Origin: Deltaproteobacteria bacterium
GTDB lineage: Bacteria > Myxococcota_A > UBA9160 > UBA4427
Assembly (NCBI GenBank): GCA_019310385.1
Contig: JAFDEK010000007.1
Coordinates: 1-57,055 of the forward strand
Length of the DNA stretch: 57,055 bases
Direction of reading: 5' to 3'
Shown: positions 23,359-30,401 of the stretch, piece by piece
Position numbering within the stretch: position 1 is the stretch's first letter
Layout: the number at the start of each line of letters is the position of its first letter
Notes under the pieces: generated by a model
Database searches by the model: none
What the model was told of the DNA's origin: nothing
Seen by the model: the letters and a program-made list of their open reading frames with translations, nothing else
Translations under genes and position numbers: made by a program

Positions 23359-26013
23359 ATGTGGTTCCCCCCCTTCGTCGGACGCGATCGATTTCGTCAG
23401 GTTGGCGCGGAGATGGTTGCCGAGGCCGAGGCGGGCCGAACGCAGCTGCTTTGCATCGCGGGGGCGGCGGGCATCGGCAAGACCACCCTGGCCGAGCGGA
23501 TCCTCGAGGATGCCCGTGGACGGGGAGCCCTCACCGCGGTCGGAAGGTGCGACGACGAGCTGGGCGCTCCCGCCTTCTGGCCCTGGATCGAGGTTTTTCG
23601 CGGGCTGATCGAGGCGTGCCAGTCGCTTCCCGATGAGCTTCCCGACGGCCTCGCGAGTCTGCTCGCCAGCCCGGTCAGCTCGCACACCCCCTCGGACCGC
23701 AGGGATCGCTTCCTTCTCTTCGACGGCGCCGCTCGCTTTCTCGAGCGTCAGGCCTTGCAGCAGCCCCTGGTGCTCTTGCTCGAGGACCTCCACCGCGCTG
23801 ACCCCTCCTCCCTCATGCTGCTGCAGTTTCTCGTTCACCACGTACGCGAGGCACCACTCCTGATGCTCGGCACCTTTCGCAGCGGGGGCGCGGAGGCCGA
23901 GCAGCTCTTCGAGGAGCGCATTGCCGGGATCGCGCGCGCGCCGTACGGAATCGAGCTGCCCCTCGATCCCCTCTCGGACGGCGAGGTTGCCAGGCTGGTC
24001 GAGTCCCTCTGCGGGGCGGCGGTCTCCCGGGAGCTGGTCTCCGCGGTGGTGGGGCACTGCGGCGGCAATCCCCTCTACGTGGTGGAGACCCTCCGCGGCC
24101 TGCAGGCCGGTTCCGTGGCGGGTCTGGCTGCGAAGTCGGCCGAGGAGCTCCCCATCCCCTCCACGGTGCGTGCGGTGATCCGGGCCAGTATGGAGGCGCT
24201 GCCCAAGGCCAGCGCTGCCCTGCTCCAGCTCGGCTCCGCCGTGGGGCGGGACTTCTGTCTTTCGGTCGTCGGTCGCGCAGCGGGGATCTCTCCCCAGGAG
24301 TGGTCCCACCTCATGGAGGATCCGTGCCGGGCCGGACTGGTCGAGGAGCTTCGGGGCGAGCGTCTCTGCTTTCGCTTCCGGCACCTGCTCTTTCGCGAGA
24401 CCGTGTACGACTCCATGAGCCGTCCGGAGCGGCTCCGAAACCACCTGCAGATCGCGCGCACCCTCGAGGAGCTCAGCGGCGACGAGTGGGAGGAGCAGGT
24501 CTACCAGCTCGCCCACCACTACCGCGAGGCGGCGGAGCTGGACAGCGACGGGCGCGGCGCCTTCTTCTCGCTGTGCGCCGCCGAGAGAGCGTCGGCGGGC
24601 ATGGCCTACGAGCGGGCGGCCAGCGAGGCTGAGCGCGCTCTCGAGATGCTGGAGCTGTCGGAACACGACGCGGAGAACGAGCTGCGGCGCTGTGACGCGC
24701 TCTTCGTCCTGGCAACCGCCAGGCGCAGAGCCGGGGACTATCTGGGCTGCCGGGAAGCCTTCTTTCGTCTCGGCCGTCTCGCGCGCAGTCTTGCTGACGG
24801 CGAGCGCATGGCTGGGGCCGCGCTGGGCTTCTTCGAGTCGGGCTCCATCGGAACCATCGATCTCGAGTGGGTCGAGCTCGCCGAGGAGGCGCTCCGGATC
24901 CTCCCCGACGAGGAGCGCGAGCTGCGAGCCCAGCTGCTCGCCATGCTCTCGGTGGAGCTCGTGTGGGGCGGGGAGCGCAGGGATGCGCGGGAGCTGGCCG
25001 ACCGGGGGTGGGAGATCGCCCAGGCGGAGGGGCGCCCCGGCCTGATCGCGATGGTGCTCGACTGGCGCATACCCCTCGTGCGCGGGCCGGACAATCCCGA
25101 GCGCACCCTCGCCCAGGCGGAGCAGTCGATTGCCATGATGCCACCAGGCGAGGAGGAGGAGATCGTCCTGCGCGCCAAGATGACCCGCCACGATCTCCTG
25201 CTCGAGCTGGGCCGGTTCGATGAGGCGGGGGTCGAGCGTCGGTCGGTATTCGATTGGATCGAGCGCCTCGGCCTCTTCTGGTCACAACGCTTCCGCTGCA
25301 TGTGCTGGCTCATGGAGGGCGAGCTCGAATCGGTGGACCGCTTCTTCGAGAGCGCCCTGGGCTCGGGGCTGCTGCGGCTCGAGCAGGGCGGCACCGAGAC
25401 CCAGTGTTTCATCAGTCAGCTATGGAGCCTGCGGCGCTTCCAGGACAGGGCTTCTGAGCTGCTTCCCCTCGGCGAGTTCTGTATCGCCGAGTACCCCAAC
25501 GAGGCGGCCTTTCGAACCGCCGTGGCGGTGACCCACGCCGAGGCCGGGGATCCTGACGCCGTGCTGCGTACCCTGGGGCCGATCCTGGCGGGGGGGTTCG
25601 CCGCGCTACCCCGCAACGTGCTCTGGCTCACCTACATGACCCAGATCGCCGAGGCCCTCGTGGTTACCGACGATCTCGACAGCCTCCGCGCCCTTCGAAC
25701 GCGGCTACAGCCCTACGCGCGGCGCGTCGTCATCACGCCTCCCTCGGTCGGGTGCAGCGGGGCGCTCTCCCATTACCTCGCGCTCGTGAGCGATCGGCTG
25801 GGCGATTGGCGCGCGGCGCGCGGCCACTTCGAGGATGCGCTGCGGGTCAACAAGAAGCTGGGCAAGCTCCTTCACGCCGAGACTGCGGTGTGCTTCGCGG
25901 CGGCTCTCACCCGGCGCGGCGAGGAGGCCGATCGGGCTCGGGCTCTGGCCGAGGAGTCCCGCGCAGCCGGGATCGCGCGGATTAAACCTCGCGCCCAGGC
26001 GCTGCTGCAATAG
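23359..26013 (+). CDS. STAND/AAA_16 ATPase with helical-repeat sensor, copy 2
   Basis: 884 aa, a tandem paralogue of the preceding gene and colinear with it throughout. Walker A GAAGIGKT (35-42), Walker B LVLLLED (137-143), then HRAD; FWPWIEVFRGLIE and CGGNPLYVVETLRGL are shared. The helical-repeat half has long near-identical runs (AYERAASEAERAL, EAFFRLGRLARSL, FFESALGSGLLRLEQGG). Like copy 1 it begins directly at the nucleotide-binding domain and ends after the helical repeats, with no DNA-binding, cyclase, protease or nuclease domain. It is shorter than copy 1 mainly because the Ser/Pro linker is absent. No ribosome site precedes the ATG. Confidence 0.85.
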   Translation: MWFPPFVGRDRFRQVGAEMVAEAEAGRTQLLCIAGAAGIGKTTLAERILEDARGRGALTAVGRCDDELGAPAFWPWIEVFRGLIEACQSLPDELPDGLASLLASPVSSHTPSDRRDRFLLFDGAARFLERQALQQPLVLLLEDLHRADPSSLMLLQFLVHHVREAPLLMLGTFRSGGAEAEQLFEERIAGIARAPYGIELPLDPLSDGEVARLVESLCGAAVSRELVSAVVGHCGGNPLYVVETLRGLQAGSVAGLAAKSAEELPIPSTVRAVIRASMEALPKASAALLQLGSAVGRDFCLSVVGRAAGISPQEWSHLMEDPCRAGLVEELRGERLCFRFRHLLFRETVYDSMSRPERLRNHLQIARTLEELSGDEWEEQVYQLAHHYREAAELDSDGRGAFFSLCAAERASAGMAYERAASEAERALEMLELSEHDAENELRRCDALFVLATARRRAGDYLGCREAFFRLGRLARSLADGERMAGAALGFFESGSIGTIDLEWVELAEEALRILPDEERELRAQLLAMLSVELVWGGERRDARELADRGWEIAQAEGRPGLIAMVLDWRIPLVRGPDNPERTLAQAEQSIAMMPPGEEEEIVLRAKMTRHDLLLELGRFDEAGVERRSVFDWIERLGLFWSQRFRCMCWLMEGELESVDRFFESALGSGLLRLEQGGTETQCFISQLWSLRRFQDRASELLPLGEFCIAEYPNEAAFRTAVAVTHAEAGDPDAVLRTLGPILAGGFAALPRNVLWLTYMTQIAEALVVTDDLDSLRALRTRLQPYARRVVITPPSVGCSGALSHYLALVSDRLGDWRAARGHFEDALRVNKKLGKLLHAETAVCFAAALTRRGEEADRARALAEESRAAGIARIKPRAQALLQ

Positions 26014-26034
26014 GGGCCCGTCCAGGTGTGGGAT

Positions 26035-26880
26035 CTAGGCCCGGGCGCTCGCGATCCAGGAGCGCGACTCCATGCAGAGCCCCGCCTCACCGTGATAGGG
26101 CGCGACCGCATCGATCACGTCGGCGCGTACGCGCTCCACCAGCGCGACCTCCGCGTCGCGCAGGGCGGCCCCGGTCGGACCCATCTCGAGAATGAAGTCG
26201 ACGGTGCGTTCGAGGTTCTCGTCGCCCCCCACCGTGAGGGTCCGTTCGTGGGATTCGATCTCGATGTCGCGGAAGCCCGCCTCGTCGAGGATCTGCCACA
26301 CCCGGGCGTCGTCGCCCAGGGCGAAGGGGCCCGGAGCCCCGGGCGCCGGGATGGGCGGCGGATCGAGGTGGGGTAGGGCGGCCGCCATGGGGATGCGCAT
26401 CCATGGGTTCTCGGAGAGGGGTTGCCAGCAGACGAAGGTGACGCGGCCCTTGGGCGCGAGTGCGCGCCGCATGTTGGTGAAGGCCGCGGGCGGGTCTTCG
26501 AAGAACATGATTCCGAAACGCGAGTGGAGCAGGTCGAAAGAGTCCGGCTGGAAAGAGGCGACCTGAGCGTCTCCGCACTGGAAGCTCAGGTTGTCGAGCC
26601 CGGCTTGCTGGGTGCGCTCCCGGGCCCGGGCGAGCATGGGCTCCGAGATGTCGACGCCGAGCACCGAGCCTTCGGGCTCGACTCGGGTAGCGAGCTCGAG
26701 GCTCGAGGCGCCGCAGCCGCAGCCGATGTCCAGCACCCGCTCGCCCGGGGCCGGTGCCGCCCGCTCGATGACGATGCGCCCCAGGTCGGCGAGCTGGCGG
26801 TCGATCAGCTCCTGGAGCCGCACCCATTTGCGGCCGGCCGCGTCGTTCCAGAAGTCGATTTGATCCGCGTTCGCGTCCAT
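26035..26880 (-). CDS. SAM-dependent methyltransferase (class I)
   Basis: 281 aa from ATG 26880 (AGGAG 6 bases upstream). Class I motifs: VLDIGCGCGASSLELA (SAM-binding motif I), VLGVDISEPMLARARER (acidic loop), FQCGDAQVASF and FDLLHSRFGIMFFED. The sequence is of the UbiE/COQ5-like methyltransferase_11 type. The substrate is unknown. It is divergent from a CFA-synthase-family gene, itself a SAM-dependent lipid modifier, and the two may share a promoter region. Confidence 0.85.
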   Translation of the reverse strand: MDANADQIDFWNDAAGRKWVRLQELIDRQLADLGRIVIERAAPAPGERVLDIGCGCGASSLELATRVEPEGSVLGVDISEPMLARARERTQQAGLDNLSFQCGDAQVASFQPDSFDLLHSRFGIMFFEDPPAAFTNMRRALAPKGRVTFVCWQPLSENPWMRIPMAAALPHLDPPPIPAPGAPGPFALGDDARVWQILDEAGFRDIEIESHERTLTVGGDENLERTVDFILEMGPTGAALRDAEVALVERVRADVIDAVAPYHGEAGLCMESRSWIASARA

Positions 26881-26926
26881 GGAGGCTCCTGGGGTGTCGG
26901 CTCGGCGACTTCCGGTCAGTCGGGGA

Positions 26927-26952
26927 TCTGCGATCCTGTTCTGCGATCCAGT
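26927..26952. repeat. 13-base tandem duplication between methyltransferase and CFA-synthase genes
   Basis: TCTGCGATCCTGT (26927-26939) is followed by TCTGCGATCCAGT (26940-26952), one difference, in the divergent intergenic region. Confidence 0.8.
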
Positions 26953-27043
26953 TGGTGAACTCTGGGCCCGGCAGGGTAGCCTGCGGCCCCGCCTCGTGCC
27001 GGGGCACTCGGCAGTGTATTCTGCTCGTTGGGAGGATTTCGCC

Positions 27044-28360
27044 ATGGCCGAGTTGGTTTCGCCTTCTGCTTCGAGCAGTGGCGCGTTGCGGAGCACCATC
27101 CTCGAAGGCAGATTGGCGATCCCCAAGAGCCCGTCACGACTCGCGGTGAGGGCAGGGCGGCGCGCTCTGCGCGCAGTCCTGGACCGGCTCGAGGAGGGTC
27201 GGGTGGTGCTGGTCGAGGACGGCCGGGAGCAGGGCTTCGGCCGCTCCACGGACGCCTTGCCCGGCGAGGCCCGCATCACCATCGAGGATCCCCGCTTCTT
27301 CTCGAGCCTCGTGCAAGGCGTGGTCGGGGCTTCCGAGGCCTACATGGTGGGCTACTGGAGCTGTGACGACATCGCGCTCCTGGTGCGCATCCTGCTGCGC
27401 AACGACGCGGCGCGGGGCTCCTTCGACGGAGTGGTGGTCAAGATCTCCGAGCCCGTGCGCCGTATCGTCGAGCGGATGCGCAAGGTCAACACCCGCCGCG
27501 GCAGTCGGCGCAACATCGAAGCCCACTACGACCTCGGAAACGACTTCTACGAGCTCTTCCTGGATCCCACGCTGACCTACTCTGCCGGTATCTTCGAAGC
27601 GCCCGATGCCACGATGGAGCAGGCCTCCGTGGCGAAGTACGAGCGCCTGTGCCGCAAGCTGGATCTCGGCCCCAAGGATCACGTGCTCGAGATCGGCACG
27701 GGTTGGGGTGGCTTCGCGCTCCACGCGGCCGGCCGCCACGGCTGTCGGGTGACGACCACCACGATCTCCCAGGAGCAGCACACCCTGGCGGTCGAGCGGG
27801 TCGCCCGCGCGGGCCTCGAGGGACGGGTCACGCTGCTCCTCGAGGATTACCGCGACCTGGGCGGCCGCTTCGACAAGCTGGTCTCCATCGAGATGATCGA
27901 GGCCGTGGGCCACGAGTTCTTCGACACCTACTTCCGGGCCTGCTCCGAGCGCCTCGAGCCCCACGGAATGATGGCCCTGCAGGCCATCGCGATCGACGAC
28001 GGAGAGTACGAGCGGGCGCGGCGTACCGTGGACTTCGTGCGCAAGCACATCTTCCCGGGCGGCAGCCTGCCCTCCATCGAGGTGATGAGCGGCTGCGTCG
28101 CGCGCACCGGCGACATGCGCATCGTTCACCTCGAGGACATCACGCCCCACTACGCCGAAACCCTGCGACGCTGGCGCCAGCGCTTCATGAGCAACCGGGA
28201 CACCGTGCGGGAGCTCGGCTACTCCGAGCCCTTCTTGCGCATGTGGGAGTTCTATCTCGCCTACTGCGAGGGCGGCTTCGACGAACGCCGCTCCAAGAGC
28301 GTGCAGCTCCTGCTCGCCAAGCCCGACTGCCGCCGCCCCCCCGTCCTCGGCACCCTCTAA
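27044..28360 (+). CDS. Cyclopropane-fatty-acyl-phospholipid synthase family methyltransferase
   Basis: 438 aa from ATG 27044 with GGGAGG 8 bases upstream. Family marks: IEAHYDLGNDFYELFLDP followed by LTYSAGIF, the SAM motif VLEIGTGWGGFALHAA, TISQEQHTLAVERV, SIEMIEAVGHEFFDTYF and FVRKHIFPGGSLPS. These enzymes add a methylene or methyl group to the double bond of membrane-lipid acyl chains, and act on the inner membrane surface. An N-terminal domain of about 150 residues (RFFSSLVQGVVGASEAYMVGYW) is normal for the family. The TAA overlaps the TAG of the convergent LLM gene by two bases. Confidence 0.92.
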   Translation: MAELVSPSASSSGALRSTILEGRLAIPKSPSRLAVRAGRRALRAVLDRLEEGRVVLVEDGREQGFGRSTDALPGEARITIEDPRFFSSLVQGVVGASEAYMVGYWSCDDIALLVRILLRNDAARGSFDGVVVKISEPVRRIVERMRKVNTRRGSRRNIEAHYDLGNDFYELFLDPTLTYSAGIFEAPDATMEQASVAKYERLCRKLDLGPKDHVLEIGTGWGGFALHAAGRHGCRVTTTTISQEQHTLAVERVARAGLEGRVTLLLEDYRDLGGRFDKLVSIEMIEAVGHEFFDTYFRACSERLEPHGMMALQAIAIDDGEYERARRTVDFVRKHIFPGGSLPSIEVMSGCVARTGDMRIVHLEDITPHYAETLRRWRQRFMSNRDTVRELGYSEPFLRMWEFYLAYCEGGFDERRSKSVQLLLAKPDCRRPPVLGTL

Positions 28361-29322
28361 GATTGCAGGACTTGGGCCATGGCGTGGAGTTCGCGTTCGA
28401 TGTCGGGGCCGCAGGGGGTCCAGACGAGCTCGCTCATGCCCTGGCTTTCGAGCTCGGCGATTCGGGCGCGGAGCGTGTCGCGGGTGCCCGAGAAGGTCAT
28501 GGTGCCGAGGGCGGGGCTGATGTGGCGTCGGTCGAGCTCGCTCAGCTCCACCATGTGGCCCTGGTGGACCGCGAGGTGGCGAGCCGCTTCGGGCACGGCC
28601 TCGATCTCTTCGCGCCAGGCCTTGCCGCCGGGAAGCGCGTCGACGGCCTCCCCCGCCGCCTGCCAGGTGCCGTGGTACGCCACCGCAATGCCGGGGGCGA
28701 TGGCCTCGAAGACCCGTGCTGTGTCGAAGCTCTCGCCCTCGTCCATGACGGTGCCGTAGGCGAGCAGGGCGCAGTGGCCGAAGCCGGGCTGCGGCGTGTT
28801 GATGCACATGATCCCGTCGCCGATCTTCCGCGCGACCTCGAGGCCCTTGGGTCCGTTGGCGGCAACCAGGATGGGGGTCTCGATGGGACGGGGTGGCGCG
28901 CACTTCGCCGGGTGGATCATCTGGGTGAGCTGGCCCTCCACCTCGACTTGCTCACCGCGCAGCAGGCCTCGCAGCTGGCTGATCCAGGTCCCCGTGGTCT
29001 TCCAGCTGAGGGGCCTCTTGCCGAAGAGCGCCCGCGCGGTGAAGCCGGTGCCGACGGCCACCTCGAGGCGCCCGGGTGCGAGCTGCTCGATGCTCGCGAT
29101 CGCAGAGGCGGCGGTGAGCACGTTGCGTGTGCTGGGGACCAGCACGGCGGTTCCGAGCCCGATGCGCTCGGTGTTCTCGCCGACCCTTGCCAGGGCGATG
29201 AAGAGGTCCCCGTAGAGCGCGGGCGAGTCGAAGGTCCAGACGCGCGCGTAGCCGAGGGACTCGGCCAGGCGGGCCTGCTCGACGATTTCGGGTCCGGGCA
29301 CCAGGCCGCAAGAGAGCTTCAT
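28357..29322 (-). CDS. LLM-class (luciferase-like) flavin/F420 oxidoreductase
   Basis: 321 aa from ATG 29322 (GAGGAG 8 bases upstream). The TIM-barrel LLM pattern is clear: MKLSCGLVPGPEIVEQARLAESLGYARVWTFDSP, IGLGTAVLVPSTRNVL, GRLEVAVGTGFTARALFG and TPILVAANGPKGLEVARKIGDG. This branch resembles F420-dependent methylene-tetrahydromethanopterin-reductase-like enzymes, but FMN use is not excluded. The substrate is unknown. It is divergent from the decaheme cytochrome operon, with 119 bases between. Confidence 0.87.
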   Translation of the reverse strand: MKLSCGLVPGPEIVEQARLAESLGYARVWTFDSPALYGDLFIALARVGENTERIGLGTAVLVPSTRNVLTAASAIASIEQLAPGRLEVAVGTGFTARALFGKRPLSWKTTGTWISQLRGLLRGEQVEVEGQLTQMIHPAKCAPPRPIETPILVAANGPKGLEVARKIGDGIMCINTPQPGFGHCALLAYGTVMDEGESFDTARVFEAIAPGIAVAYHGTWQAAGEAVDALPGGKAWREEIEAVPEAARHLAVHQGHMVELSELDRRHISPALGTMTFSGTRDTLRARIAELESQGMSELVWTPCGPDIERELHAMAQVLQS

Positions 29323-29441
29323 GGTGGCGATCTCCTCGAATTCGCGCATGGGTCCTGGCGCCGCGGGTTCGGCGTTCCGGCCTTCGCGTCCGGATCGACC
29401 GTATTCTATCATTCGCGCTCCGGCATGGGAGGAGGCGAGTC

Positions 29442-30401
29442 GTGCGAAGGCACGTGGGGGGCTGGGTCGCTGGCGTGGTTCTCGTGAGCCTCGTTCCGGC
29501 TGTCTGCGTGTCCGAAGAGCCAACTCCTGCGGCCGGGCCAACTCCTTCAGCCGAGCCAACCTATGTCGGCGAGCAGAGCTGCCGGGTCTGCCACGTCGTC
29601 GAGGCCGAGCACTGGGACGGCACCCCCCACGCTGCCGTCTTTCACCAGAACCCCCGCAACGCGCTGGAGCGGCGGGGCTGCGAGGCCTGCCACGGGCCGG
29701 CCTCCGGTCATGTTGCGGATCCAGCGGATCGCTCGGCCATCGTGTCCTTCACCCGGGGCTCCGCGTACGACGTGGATCACCAGAACTCCATGTGCCTCGA
29801 GTGCCACGACTCGAAAAGCCGCCTCATCTGGCGCGGCTCGGTTCACGAGCGGCGGGACCTCGGCTGCAGCGACTGTCACAACACCATGGCGAAGATTTCG
29901 CCAGCCGGCCTGCTGCGCACCCGGAGCGCGTCCGAGACCTGCTTCACCTGTCACCCCAAGCAGCGCCTCGAGTTCCGCAAGCGCTCCCACATGCCCCTCC
30001 TCGAGGGCAAGATTTCGTGCACCGATTGCCACGACCCCCATGGAAGCGACAACGCATTCCTCCTGCGCGCCGACTCCGTGAATCAGCTCTGTTATCGCTG
30101 CCACGCCGACAAGCGCGGCCCCTTTCTGTGGGAGCACGCGCCGGCACGGGAGAACTGCCTGAACTGCCATCGACCCCACGGATCGAATCACGCGGCCCTG
30201 CTCGTGAGCTCCATGCCCTTCTTGTGCCAGGAATGCCACGCCCAGTCGGGCCTCTTCGCCCACGTGGGCGGGCTGCTCACCCAGGGCAACCTGATGCGAG
30301 GCTCCTCGCCCGACGAGCGGCTGGTGAACCGAAGCTGTGTCAATTGTCACTCCCAGATCCACGGATCCAACCATCCGTCGGGCGTGCGGCTGCACCGATG
30401 A
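29442..30401 (+). CDS. Periplasmic decaheme c-type cytochrome (MtrA/DmsE/PioA type)
   Basis: 319 aa from GTG 29442 (GGGAGGAGG upstream), close to MtrA/DmsE length. Exactly ten CXXCH heme sites are visible, at residues 47, 80, 118, 142, 167, 193, 217, 239, 262 and 299, evenly spread as in the DmsE family, with many His residues for distal ligation. The N-terminus is a signal peptide followed by a short Pro/Thr-rich spacer made of an 18-base DNA repeat. It should carry electrons through the outer-membrane barrel encoded by the next gene, whose ATG overlaps this stop (ATGA). No inner-membrane quinol oxidase (CymA-like) or surface cytochrome (MtrC-like) gene is nearby. Confidence 0.93.
   Translation: MRRHVGGWVAGVVLVSLVPAVCVSEEPTPAAGPTPSAEPTYVGEQSCRVCHVVEAEHWDGTPHAAVFHQNPRNALERRGCEACHGPASGHVADPADRSAIVSFTRGSAYDVDHQNSMCLECHDSKSRLIWRGSVHERRDLGCSDCHNTMAKISPAGLLRTRSASETCFTCHPKQRLEFRKRSHMPLLEGKISCTDCHDPHGSDNAFLLRADSVNQLCYRCHADKRGPFLWEHAPARENCLNCHRPHGSNHAALLVSSMPFLCQECHAQSGLFAHVGGLLTQGNLMRGSSPDERLVNRSCVNCHSQIHGSNHPSGVRLHR
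29519..29572 (+). repeat. In-frame 18-base tandem repeat in the decaheme cytochrome gene
   Basis: Units at 29519, 29537 and 29555 (the third diverged) encode PTPAAG, PTPSAE and PTYVGE in the spacer between signal peptide and first heme. Confidence 0.7.
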
